A DNA stretch of 64,000 nucleotides. It comes from an uncultured Pseudomonadota bacterium. Its GTDB lineage: Bacteria; Pseudomonadota; Alphaproteobacteria; RF32; CAG-239. The stretch lies in assembly GCA_902761535.1 (NCBI GenBank), contig CACWKS010000005.1, forward strand, positions 59,565 through 123,564, in the 5' to 3' direction. This document shows positions 1 through 8,373 of the stretch, one piece after another; the first letter of the stretch is position 1; every line of letters begins with the position of its first letter. Both the position numbers and the translations under genes were made by a program. The notes below the pieces were generated by a model. The model was not told the origin of the DNA. It saw only the letters and a list, made by a program, of their open reading frames with translations, and ran no database searches.

Positions 1-2
1 AT

Positions 3-386
3 ATCAACTCTGATAACAATTTTACCCTAACATTCGGTTTATTTTGCGGGCTTATTTCCGTAATAGATAAAGAAGTCAGAAAAGAAATATTCTCCAAAAT
101 TGAATTGCCAAAATATATTAATCCGACAAAAAATAGCATATTACAAGACGAAAAAATTAAAACTGTAGCTATTATGCGTCATTTTCGCAACTCATTATGT
201 CACTTCAAAGTAGACAGGCAACAAATTATTTCTGATAATCAAGGGAATATAATAAAAATTGTATTCAAAGACAAATACTTTAAAGAAAATAAAAAAATAT
301 GTAATTTTTCCTGCGAATTAAACATAGAAGAATTAAACAATTTTTTCAATTTTATACTAGAAAAAATTATCGTTTCAGGAAAATAA
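3..386 (+). CDS. HEPN-family protein, C-terminal part (5' end outside window)
   Basis: The reading frame is open to the left edge, so this is the C-terminal part of a longer protein; an internal TTG at 105 is not needed as a start. About 30 residues before the terminus of the helical core the sequence reads MRHFRNSLCHF (codons around 174-206), which fits the R-x4-H motif of HEPN domains with the usual Asn after the Arg. The part that follows (a basic beta-like stretch, then a helix ending FFNFILEKII) resembles HEPN proteins of the pEK499_p136 type. Such proteins are often RNases or toxins, but that function is inferred from the motif only. The lipoprotein gene starts 3 bases after the stop, suggesting co-transcription. 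Confidence 0.5.
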   Translation: MNSDNNFTLTFGLFCGLISVIDKEVRKEIFSKIELPKYINPTKNSILQDEKIKTVAIMRHFRNSLCHFKVDRQQIISDNQGNIIKIVFKDKYFKENKKICNFSCELNIEELNNFFNFILEKIIVSGK

Positions 387-388
387 AG

Positions 389-1069
389 ATGAAGAAAAAA
401 TATTTATTCATTTTACCAACATTTTTAGTCTCAGCTTGTACTTTAACAACATTATTTGATACAACTCCTCAAGGAGATTACATTCTGAAAACGATTTGCC
501 GCCAAACTGTGTTCGGACACGTCGAAGAATGCATGGAAGAAGCAATAAAAAAGTGTCCAAATTACATTTTGATAAAAGGCATAAGAGGCCGGGGTCCAAC
601 TTATTATTCAGAAGTACTTACCCTTTGTCCTAAAACATATTTGAATAATGCCGTAATTAGTGATGAAGAAGTTAAAAAACTTTATGAAGACTATAAAGGG
701 ACTTTCCATGGTGAAAAGGAAGTCAAAGCCAAACATATTTTGGTTGATAGTGAAGCAAAGGCTAAGGAAGTTATTGCCCAATTAAATAATGGTAAACAAT
801 TTGATAACTTGGCTAAAAAATATTCCAAAGGACCTACTGATTTAGGCTATTTTATCAAAGAAATGATGGTCCCTGAATTTGCTGATGCAGCTTTTTCTAT
901 GAAAAAAGGTCAATTCAGTAAAACTCCGGTAAAGACTCAATTTGGTTACCATATTATCTTAGTTGAAGATATTCGTGAAGCAAAACCAGAAGATTTTGAG
1001 AAAATTGAACCACAGCTCAGGGCAATGTTAGCTAAAAAGGCTATGAGAGATATCTTTAAAGATTTATAA
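389..1069 (+). CDS. Chimeric lipoprotein with C-terminal parvulin-type PPIase domain
   Basis: A 226-residue exported protein. Residues 1-17 are a lipoprotein signal with the lipobox ending VSAC (Cys17). Residues 18-88 match nothing I recognise and contain several Cys. Residues 95-226 are a rotamase domain (KAKHILVD at 114-121, FGYHII at 185-190) nearly the same as the domain of the parvulin gene at 1454-2251, including long identical DNA stretches such as the part coding EDFEKIEPQLRA. This looks like a recent partial duplication that placed a foldase domain behind a foreign lipoprotein N-terminus. The ATG at 389 has an AGGA 8 bases upstream. It probably acts at the periplasmic face of a membrane; whether the isomerase is active is unknown. 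Confidence 0.75.
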   Translation: MKKKYLFILPTFLVSACTLTTLFDTTPQGDYILKTICRQTVFGHVEECMEEAIKKCPNYILIKGIRGRGPTYYSEVLTLCPKTYLNNAVISDEEVKKLYEDYKGTFHGEKEVKAKHILVDSEAKAKEVIAQLNNGKQFDNLAKKYSKGPTDLGYFIKEMMVPEFADAAFSMKKGQFSKTPVKTQFGYHIILVEDIREAKPEDFEKIEPQLRAMLAKKAMRDIFKDL

Positions 1070-1098
1070 AAATATTTAAACAACAATAGGAAACAACA

Positions 1099-1437
1099 AT
1101 GAAAAAAATTTTTCTAACAATAATATTATTAATTTTGATAGGATGTTCTCTAAGAAATTATGGCAATTCTGATTTTGAAAGAGATTTCTTACTAATTGGA
1201 CATCATAAAAATGAGTTAATTGCTCAACGAGGAATCCCTGATAAAACGTACAAAATTGATGAAAACAACGAGGTATTTGAATATTATTTAGGCTCTCAAT
1301 CAAATTTCAGTTCCAACGGAAATTTTTACAATTCTTTTGGACAACCTAATTACGTTTCGTATGGATCAATAACAACAAACCAGCTCAGTAGAACCTTTTA
1401 TATAAAAAACAACATAATTGTTCACATTAAAGGATAG
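1099..1437 (+). CDS. Small outer-membrane-type lipoprotein, SmpA/BamE-like
   Basis: A 112-residue protein with a signal peptide and lipobox LIGC (Cys16). The segment FLLIGHHKNELIAQRGIPDKTYKIDENNEVFEYY has the shape of SmpA/OmlA (BamE-like) and related small lipoproteins, in which a short helix is followed by G-x-P and a strand; the match is loose and I would not name it bamE. The rest is rich in Asn, Ser and Tyr. It lies between two genes carrying the same parvulin domain, reads in the same direction, and overlaps nothing, so it was probably present before or inserted during the duplication. Confidence 0.6.
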   Translation: MKKIFLTIILLILIGCSLRNYGNSDFERDFLLIGHHKNELIAQRGIPDKTYKIDENNEVFEYYLGSQSNFSSNGNFYNSFGQPNYVSYGSITTNQLSRTFYIKNNIIVHIKG

Positions 1438-1453
1438 AAGGATAAATAGCATC

Positions 1454-2251
1454 ATGAAAAAACAAATATTTTATATACTCACATCCACATTATTATCATT
1501 TAACGCCTATGCTGCCAGTAAAGACGGTATTGCCGCTATTGTGAACGGCAAACAAATCAAGGTTGAAGATATTAAAACTGTATACAATTTGCACCCTAAA
1601 ACAAAAGAAAAAGTTTCTTTTGAAGAATTTTACAATAACGTATTGGATTTTTTAATTGAAAGTGAAGTAATTTACCAAGCAGCTCAAGATGAAAAAATAT
1701 CCGATACTCCGGAATATACAATTAAATTAGCTGAAGCTAAAAAAGAATTAGCCCGTCAAATATATTTAAAGAAAAAAGCTCAGACCGCGATTAATGATAA
1801 GGCTGTTAAAAAGCTTTATGAAGATTACAAGGAAACTTTCCATGGCGAAAAAGAAGTCAAAGCCAAACACATTTTAGTTGACAGCGAAGCAAAAGCCAAA
1901 GAAGTTATCGCCAAACTTAATGATGCCGGTCAATTTGATAAATTAGCCAAGGAATATTCCAAAGAGCCGGCCGATTTAGGCTATTTCACCAAAGAAATGA
2001 TGGTGCCGGAATTTGCCAATGCCGCTTTTTCTATGAAAAAAGGTCAATTCAGTAAAAATCCGGTAAAGACGCAATTTGGTTATCATGTTATTTTAGTTGA
2101 AGATATTCGTGAAGCCAAACCGGAAGATTTTGAGAAAATTGAACCACAGCTCAGGGCAGTGTTAACTAAAAAGGTTATGAGCGACATCATGAATGACTTA
2201 TACAACAAAGCTAAGATTATAAAGTATGATATTTCAGGTAATCAATTGTAA
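1454..2251 (+). CDS. Periplasmic parvulin-type peptidyl-prolyl isomerase (PpiC/PrsA-like)
   Basis: A 265-residue exported foldase. Residues 1-20 are a signal peptide ending AYA, followed by a SurA/PrsA-like N-terminal helical segment (INGK-type strand at 28-36, helices to about 115) and a rotamase domain at about 135-230 with KAKHILVD and FGYHVIL. The ATG at 1454 is preferred to an upstream frame extension because it has GAAGGA 10 bases upstream and begins the signal peptide directly. Its domain is the parent or sister of the one in the chimeric lipoprotein at 389-1069. It sits just before secA, as parvulins often do in alphaproteobacteria, which fits a job in folding freshly exported proteins. 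Confidence 0.85.
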   Translation: MKKQIFYILTSTLLSFNAYAASKDGIAAIVNGKQIKVEDIKTVYNLHPKTKEKVSFEEFYNNVLDFLIESEVIYQAAQDEKISDTPEYTIKLAEAKKELARQIYLKKKAQTAINDKAVKKLYEDYKETFHGEKEVKAKHILVDSEAKAKEVIAKLNDAGQFDKLAKEYSKEPADLGYFTKEMMVPEFANAAFSMKKGQFSKNPVKTQFGYHVILVEDIREAKPEDFEKIEPQLRAVLTKKVMSDIMNDLYNKAKIIKYDISGNQL

Positions 2252-2329
2252 TACACCAAGTATATCTATCCAATTACTAATTATAAAATAGCGTATTGTC
2301 TTTTGCTGGTTTATAACTTGGCTCTGCTC

Positions 2330-2358
2330 TTGACTCTCTTGTTTTAAAACACTAGATA
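2330..2358 (+). promoter_or_regulatory. Sigma-70-type promoter for secA
   Basis: TTGACT (2330-2335), a 17-base spacer and TAGATA (2353-2358) lie about 45 bases ahead of the secA start. Spacing is ideal and both boxes are near consensus. It would start RNA near 2365, so secA need not depend on the upstream parvulin genes. No terminator is visible between 2251 and here. Confidence 0.6.
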
Positions 2359-2402
2359 TATATCATCTGAAACTTTCGAATATAAAACTTAAGGATATAA
2401 AT

Positions 2403-5135
2403 ATGATAGGCAGCATTGCACGCAAGATTTTCGGCTCAGCCAATGACAGATATGTTAAAAGACAATACAAAATCGTTGAAAAAATCAATTCTTTGGAGCC
2501 GGAGATTTCTGCGCTTTCCGATGAACAACTTCGCGCCAAAACCGATGAATTTAAAAAACGTTTATCTCAAGGCGAAACTTTAGACGAGCTTTTGCCTGAA
2601 GCTTTTGCCGTCGTCAGGGAATCCGCTAAACGCACTTTGGGACAACGTCACTATGATGTTCAGCTTATCGGCGGTATTGTTTTGCACAACGGTCAAATCG
2701 CCGAAATGAAAACCGGTGAAGGTAAAACTCTGGTTGCCACCCTCGCCGCCTATCTTAATGCTTTGGAAGGCAAAGGCGTTCATATCGTTACCGTTAACGA
2801 CTATTTGGCCAAACGCGATGCCGAATGGATGGGACAGGTCTATCGTTTCTTAGGGCTGACTGTTGATTATATCGTTCATGAAAAAAATGACGAGCAACGT
2901 CGTGCCGCTTATAATGCCGATATTCTTTATGCCACCAACAATGAATTAGGCTTTGATTATTTGCGTGACAATATGAAATTCTGCCTTTCCGACATGGTGC
3001 AACGTCCGTTTAATTATGCCATTGTCGATGAGGTTGACTCTATTTTGATTGATGAAGCCCGCACTCCGTTGATTATCTCCGGTGCCGCCGAAGACAGCTC
3101 CGAAAAATATATTTTGGTAAATCGTATCATTCCGCAACTCTCCGATGATGATTATGAGAAAGACGAAAAAGCCCGTCAGGTAACTTTAACCGAAAAAGGT
3201 ATGGTCCACGTTGAGGAACTTCTTAAAAACGTCGGCCTGATTAAAGAGGGCGGACTTTATGATTTGGCTAACGTCAGCCTGGTTCATCACGTCAATCAAG
3301 CTCTGCGTGCCCACAAAATGCACATCAAAGATGTTGACTATATCGTCAAAGACGGTCAGGTAATGATTATCGATGAATTTACCGGTCGTATGATGGAAGG
3401 AAGACGTTACTCTGATGGTCTGCACCAAGCTATCGAAGCTAAAGAAGGTGTAAAAATTCAATCGGAAAATCAAACTCTTGCCTCGATAACCTTCCAAAAT
3501 TATTTCAGAATTTATCCCAAGCTTTCCGGTATGACCGGCACGGCAATGACCGAAGAAGCCGAATTTAACGACATTTATCATCTTGATTGTGTCGAAATTC
3601 CCACCAATCGTCCGGTTATTCGCCAAGATATGCATGATGAAATCTATCGCACTGCCAATGAAAAATACGATGCCATCATCAAAACTATTATTGAGTGCCA
3701 CGAAAAAGGTCAGCCGGTTTTGGTTGGTACTGCCTCAATCGAAAAATCGGAACTGGTTGCCGATTTGCTTTCCAAACGCACCAATCTCAAGTTTGAAGTA
3801 TTGAATGCCCGTCACCATGAACGTGAGGCCTATATTATCGCTCAGGCCGGACGCTCTGGTGCCATCACCGTTGCCACCAATATGGCAGGTCGCGGAACCG
3901 ACATCCAACTCGGCGGTAACGTTGATATGCGCTTAAAAGAATCGTTGAAAGGCGATGAAACTCCTGAACAAATTGAAACTTTACGTGAAAAAATCAAACA
4001 AGAAGTTGAAGCCGATAAGGAAAAAGTTAAAGCCGCCGGCGGACTTTATATCTTAGGCACCGAACGCCACGAAAGCCGCCGTATTGATAACCAGCTGCGC
4101 GGTCGTTCCGGTCGTCAGGGCGATCCCGGCACTTCCAAATTCTTCTTATCATTGGAAGATGATTTGATGCGTATTTTCGGCTCGGAACGTATGGGAGTTA
4201 TGCTTCAACATTTAGGTTTACCCGAAGGTGAACCTTTAGTTCACCCTTGGATCAGCAAGGCCTTGGAAAAAGCCCAGCAAAAGGTTGAAGAACGCAACTT
4301 TGATATCCGCAAAAACTTGCTCAAATATGATGATGTTATGAACGAGCAGCGTAAAGTTATCTATGCACAACGTCGTGAGTTAATGGAAAGTGATGATGTT
4401 TCCGAAGTCCTGATTGATATGTATCATGACCAAATTCGCAACATTGTTTATCAGGATATCACCTATGGTTCACTGCCCAAAGATTGGAATTTGGAGTTAA
4501 TCAATCAAGATTTATCGCGTCTTACCGGCTATATCTTTCCTCTGCAAGATTGGCTCAACGAAGCAGATATTGATTCCGAAAAACTGGTTGAATTGATATG
4601 CGATGCGGTTGATAAATCTCAACAGGCCAAAAATGCTGATGTTCCTGCCGATATTTTACGCATTGTCGAAAAATCTATCCTCTTACAAGAACTTGATACT
4701 TTGTGGAAAGATCATATCGCAACTCTTGATTATATGCGCTACACTATTGTATTGCGTGCCTATGGTCAAAAAGATCCGCTTAATGAATACAAAAAAGAAG
4801 CATTCAACATGTTCTCTAACATGTTGGGGCAATTAGGCGAAAAAGTATCTTTCATATTATTGAGAACGGTTATAAAACAAAATTCCGCCGAAAAGATGGA
4901 AAAACAAACTAACCAAAACCAATCCATTAAAGAAATTCACGAATCTCCGGTTAATTTGTTATCCGGTCAACGTGAGGAAAATACTATGCCTGCTCCCGAA
5001 AAACCAACCACGTTCAGTTATGGCAACCAAGCTGTTGATCCGAATAATCCCGACACTTGGGGTAAAATAGCTCGTAACGATCCTTGTCCTTGCGGATCGG
5101 GAAAGAAATATAAACATTGCCACGGTAAAATATAA
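2403..5135 (+). CDS. secA: Preprotein translocase ATPase SecA
   Basis: At 910 residues this is full-length SecA, the motor that drives unfolded preproteins through SecYEG. Visible parts: nucleotide-binding fold 1 with Walker A GEGKT at 105-109, the [15 protein letters not shown] segment from about 209, the preprotein cross-linking region, fold 2 with [10 protein letters not shown] and the [15 protein letters not shown] motif, the helical scaffold, and a C-terminal zinc/SecB-binding tail with C895, C897, C906 and H907. The zinc tail suggests SecB dependence. RBS AAGG lies about 10 bases before ATG 2403. The Sel1-repeat gene follows after 59 bases. Confidence 0.99.
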   Translation: MIGSIARKIFGSANDRYVKRQYKIVEKINSLEPEISALSDEQLRAKTDEFKKRLSQGETLDELLPEAFAVVRESAKRTLGQRHYDVQLIGGIVLHNGQIAEMKTGEGKTLVATLAAYLNALEGKGVHIVTVNDYLAKRDAEWMGQVYRFLGLTVDYIVHEKNDEQRRAAYNADILYATNNELGFDYLRDNMKFCLSDMVQRPFNYAIVDEVDSILIDEARTPLIISGAAEDSSEKYILVNRIIPQLSDDDYEKDEKARQVTLTEKGMVHVEELLKNVGLIKEGGLYDLANVSLVHHVNQALRAHKMHIKDVDYIVKDGQVMIIDEFTGRMMEGRRYSDGLHQAIEAKEGVKIQSENQTLASITFQNYFRIYPKLSGMTGTAMTEEAEFNDIYHLDCVEIPTNRPVIRQDMHDEIYRTANEKYDAIIKTIIECHEKGQPVLVGTASIEKSELVADLLSKRTNLKFEVLNARHHEREAYIIAQAGRSGAITVATNMAGRGTDIQLGGNVDMRLKESLKGDETPEQIETLREKIKQEVEADKEKVKAAGGLYILGTERHESRRIDNQLRGRSGRQGDPGTSKFFLSLEDDLMRIFGSERMGVMLQHLGLPEGEPLVHPWISKALEKAQQKVEERNFDIRKNLLKYDDVMNEQRKVIYAQRRELMESDDVSEVLIDMYHDQIRNIVYQDITYGSLPKDWNLELINQDLSRLTGYIFPLQDWLNEADIDSEKLVELICDAVDKSQQAKNADVPADILRIVEKSILLQELDTLWKDHIATLDYMRYTIVLRAYGQKDPLNEYKKEAFNMFSNMLGQLGEKVSFILLRTVIKQNSAEKMEKQTNQNQSIKEIHESPVNLLSGQREENTMPAPEKPTTFSYGNQAVDPNNPDTWGKIARNDPCPCGSGKKYKHCHGKI

Positions 5136-5194
5136 CAGATGTTTATATAAAATTAACTCTTGACTGTTTATAATAAATTTCAAGGAGATTTATT

Positions 5195-6334
5195 ATGTTA
5201 AGGTTATATGTACTTGCTTTTTTAAGTCTGTTTATAATCGGAAAAACCAATGCCCAAGATGATGTTCCGTCTTTACTCGGCGATGAACCACCTGTTTCCG
5301 CAACCACACCTAAAAACGAAGAAGCTTCCGAAAAAAATACCGTTAAAACAGAAGAAGTAACATCACCTGCAGCAGAAGAAAAAAAAGAAGAAAATGTTTT
5401 ATTTAATTTTTTGGGAATAAAAATTCCTGATTTTATTCCTACCTCAATCAAAAAACCGTTACCAAAAATAGAAAGTAACGAAAACTCATTGCAAATTCTT
5501 ACTCAAAAGGCTGAAAATGGCGATCTTCAATCTCAGCTTAAATTAGGTTTTGCTTATCTCTATGGCTCTGATAAGCTCGCTGTTGATTACACTAAAGCTT
5601 TTCATTTTTATCAACTGGCCGCTGAACAAAACGACTTAACCGGCTTGAATAATCTCGGAACATTATACTACAATGGTTTGGGTATTTCTCGTGATACCAG
5701 AAAAGCCGCCGAATTATTTATTAAATCAGCTGAATTAGGCAATGCTGAGGCTGCTACTAATTTAGCATTCATGTATATCAGCGGTAACGGCATTGAAAAA
5801 GATATTGCTACAGGAATCAAATATTTCCAGCAAGCCGCCGATGATAACATTTTAGCTAAATTTATGATTGGTTGTGCTCTCTATCACGGAACTTTTATTC
5901 CACGCGATTACATAAAAGCAGCACCGATGATTAAAGCCGCTGCCGATGCCGGTCTTGATGAGGCACAAATTTTATTGGCCGACATATACATCAAAGGACA
6001 AGGATATCCTCAAAATTATGCCAATGCCGTTAAATATTTAAATTATGCCGTAACTCAAGGAAATGTCCAAGCTATGTTGCGGCTTGCCGATATATACTCC
6101 GGTATTATCAAATATCCCTCTGATATTGTTATAGCACACACTTTATACAACTTAGCCTATGTTCGCGGAATACAGAATGCTCAATCAAGAATTAATCAAC
6201 TGCAAGCAAAAATGAGCATCGACCAACTTATGCAAGCTCAACAGGAAGCTTCCAATTATCAAGAAAAGCCTTCTCAGCTCACCAGTTATGTTCACCAAAC
6301 TTTCGGAAACGAACTCTGCTCTCTTTTACAATAA
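5195..6334 (+). CDS. Exported Sel1-like (TPR-type) repeat protein
   Basis: A 379-residue protein with a signal peptide (1-20, ending TNA), an acidic low-complexity linker rich in Glu, Thr and Pro to about residue 70, then about six Sel1-like repeats from about 105 to 325 with the typical A-x-x-x-LG-x-x-Y-x-x-G pattern (LNNLGTLYYNGLG, ATNLAFMYISGNG, AQILLADIYIKGQG, AMLRLADIY). Such solenoids are protein-protein scaffolds, often in the envelope; the partner is not evident. AAGGAG stands 8 bases before ATG 5195. It ends two bases from the convergent accC gene. Confidence 0.88.
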   Translation: MLRLYVLAFLSLFIIGKTNAQDDVPSLLGDEPPVSATTPKNEEASEKNTVKTEEVTSPAAEEKKEENVLFNFLGIKIPDFIPTSIKKPLPKIESNENSLQILTQKAENGDLQSQLKLGFAYLYGSDKLAVDYTKAFHFYQLAAEQNDLTGLNNLGTLYYNGLGISRDTRKAAELFIKSAELGNAEAATNLAFMYISGNGIEKDIATGIKYFQQAADDNILAKFMIGCALYHGTFIPRDYIKAAPMIKAAADAGLDEAQILLADIYIKGQGYPQNYANAVKYLNYAVTQGNVQAMLRLADIYSGIIKYPSDIVIAHTLYNLAYVRGIQNAQSRINQLQAKMSIDQLMQAQQEASNYQEKPSQLTSYVHQTFGNELCSLLQ

Positions 6335-6336
6335 AA

Positions 6337-7677
6337 TCATTTAAAATTACGAATATTATTTTCTAACCAATGAATATCATAAATACCGTCAATATATTCG
6401 GGTTGAGCCATAATTTTTTGATGCAAAGGAATTGTTGTCTTTATTCCGTCAATAACAAATTCTTCTAATGCTCTGTTCATTCTCATCAACACTCCGTTGC
6501 GTGTCCGTCCGTGAACAATTAATTTAGCAATCATACTATCATAAAAAGGAGGAATCTTATAACCGGAATAAATTTCCGAATCAACCCTTACCCCTAAACC
6601 GCCGGGAGCATGCCACTCGGTAACTTTGCCGGCATTAGGCACAAAAGTTTCGGGATCTTCGGCATTGATACGACATTCTATTGCACAACCATGCAATTTA
6701 ATATCCTCTTGCGAATAGCCCAACTTTGCTCCATCGGCAATTCTTAATTGTTCTCTGACTATATCGACACCGGAAACTGCTTCGGTAATCGGATGTTCCA
6801 CTTGTAGGCGCGTATTCATCTCTAAAAAATAAAACTTACCGTCTTCAAATAAAAATTCCATCGTACCGGCACTTATATATCCAATCTTAGCTGCTGCACT
6901 ACGCGCCAACTCACATATTTCTTTTCGTTGAGCTTCATTTAACGCAGGAGACGGGGTTTCTTCGATAATCTTTTGATTTTGTCGTTGAATTGAACAATCA
7001 CGTTCCCCTAAATGCACCACATTACCATAACTGTCAGCCAAAATTTGCACCTCTATATGACGCGGATTTTGCAAATATTTTTCCATATAAACATCGTCAC
7101 TGGGAAAAGACGCTTTAGCTTCGGCCTTTGCCATCATATAAGCCGTACCTATCTCTTGATCATTATAAGCTATTTTCATACCTTTTCCGCCGCCGCCGGC
7201 CTTAGCTTTTATAATCACCGGATAACCGATTTCATTGGCCTTAGTTCTGGCCTCATCGACATTGTTCAACACATCCGAACCTTCAATCACCGGCAACCCG
7301 CATTCTTTGGCAAATTCTCTTGCTTTCAGTTTATCACCCATCATTCTTATCTGTTCAGATTTTGGGCCTATAAAAGCTATTCCGTGTTCTTCTACCATTT
7401 CTGCAAAATCAGCATCTTCTGACAAAAAACCATAGCCGGGATGAATTGCATCAACTCCGGTAATTGTTGCTGCCGAGATAATTGCAGACTTATTTAAATA
7501 TGAATCACCGGGACGTGCCGGACCAATACATACAGCCTCATCTGCCAATCTTACATGCATCGCATTAGCATCGGCCTCGGAATGTACTGCAACAGTTTTA
7601 ATCCCCATTTCGCGACAAGCTCGATGAATTCGTAAAGCAACTTCGCCACGATTAGCAATAAGTACTTTTTCAAACAT
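6337..7677 (-). CDS. accC: Acetyl-CoA carboxylase, biotin carboxylase subunit
   Basis: A 446-residue biotin carboxylase, the usual family length. It carboxylates the biotin on AccB using bicarbonate and ATP in the first step of fatty-acid synthesis. Visible: N-terminal IANRGEVALRI, ATP-grasp glycine loop AKAGGGGKGM (158-167), the EMNTRLQVEHPITE motif near 287-300 and the C-terminal biotin-carboxylase domain. It lies 9 bases downstream of accB on the same strand, so accBC is one operon. The start has AGAGGG a few bases upstream. Confidence 0.98.
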   Translation of the reverse strand: MFEKVLIANRGEVALRIHRACREMGIKTVAVHSEADANAMHVRLADEAVCIGPARPGDSYLNKSAIISAATITGVDAIHPGYGFLSEDADFAEMVEEHGIAFIGPKSEQIRMMGDKLKAREFAKECGLPVIEGSDVLNNVDEARTKANEIGYPVIIKAKAGGGGKGMKIAYNDQEIGTAYMMAKAEAKASFPSDDVYMEKYLQNPRHIEVQILADSYGNVVHLGERDCSIQRQNQKIIEETPSPALNEAQRKEICELARSAAAKIGYISAGTMEFLFEDGKFYFLEMNTRLQVEHPITEAVSGVDIVREQLRIADGAKLGYSQEDIKLHGCAIECRINAEDPETFVPNAGKVTEWHAPGGLGVRVDSEIYSGYKIPPFYDSMIAKLIVHGRTRNGVLMRMNRALEEFVIDGIKTTIPLHQKIMAQPEYIDGIYDIHWLENNIRNFK

Positions 7678-7686
7678 TTTGCCCTC

Positions 7687-8157
7687 TTATTCAATTATCA
7701 GCAAAGACTCACCATATTCAACCGGATCACCGGATTCTACTAATATTTTGGTAACAATACCCGAACGATGAGCCTTAACTGGATTAAAGGTTTTCATTGC
7801 CTCAATCAAACAAACAATATCGCCTTCTTTAACTTTATCTCCGACATTAACATAATCAGGTTTAGTCGGATCAGGTGATAAATAAACCACTCCAACAATT
7901 GGAGCCTTAACGCTCCCTGCATTATTTGAATAATCATCAATCGAAAATTCATCATTTTTTACCGTAACATTATCTCCTGCCTGATTAGCCATCACGCTCA
8001 TTTGAGCAGGTGCTGTCACCGCCGGTGCAACACAACTGACCGCACACTTAATACTAATACGGCATTTTTCATCTTCATATTCCAATTCGCTTAAATTGTT
8101 TTTATTTAAAACTTCAGCCAATTTATTTATTACTTTGGTATCAATTTGATTATTCAT
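7687..8157 (-). CDS. accB: Acetyl-CoA carboxylase biotin carboxyl carrier protein
   Basis: A 156-residue BCCP. The C-terminal 75 residues form the biotinyl domain, with the EAMKTFNPV motif carrying the biotin lysine at K122. The N-terminal helix (KVINKLAEVLNKNNLSELEYE) is the AccC-interacting segment, and a Val/Ala-rich linker joins the two. It is first in the accB-accC operon. The 215 bases upstream are shared with the divergent flagellar operon. No strong ribosome-binding site is seen before ATG 8157 (weak GTGAG). Confidence 0.97.
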   Translation of the reverse strand: MNNQIDTKVINKLAEVLNKNNLSELEYEDEKCRISIKCAVSCVAPAVTAPAQMSVMANQAGDNVTVKNDEFSIDDYSNNAGSVKAPIVGVVYLSPDPTKPDYVNVGDKVKEGDIVCLIEAMKTFNPVKAHRSGIVTKILVESGDPVEYGESLLIIE

Positions 8158-8320
8158 AGTTTTAATCTCACAAAAATTTCTAACTTTTAAAAAGATATCA
8201 TTTTTTATAAAAAATACAAGAAAAATTACATTTTTTTAGCATTTTTTTGCATTTTTACCCCGAAAATCGCAATTTCACATTTTATTGCATAAATGTTTTA
8301 TTCGCATTAATTTAAAAAAA

Positions 8321-8336
8321 TGGCACGCATATTGCA
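8321..8336 (+). promoter_or_regulatory. Sigma-54 (RpoN) promoter of the fliK-flgD-flgE operon
   Basis: TGGCACGCATATTGCA matches the sigma-54 consensus TGGCAC-N5-TTGCA exactly (GG at -24, GC at -12). Transcription would start near 8347-8348, leaving a leader of about 26 bases that includes AAAGGG ahead of the fliK ATG. In Caulobacter hook genes are known to be sigma-54 dependent, which agrees. A second site of the same quality precedes the other hook-type gene (37415-37430). The activator gene is not in this window. Confidence 0.88.
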
Positions 8337-8373
8337 TATACTTTTGCAAAACAACTTGTAAAAGGGCTGAAAA

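Noticed and set aside
3186..3701. Long open frame on the strand opposite secA
   Set aside because: It lies wholly inside secA, whose protein is complete and conserved; the opposite frame has no ribosome site or recognisable motif.
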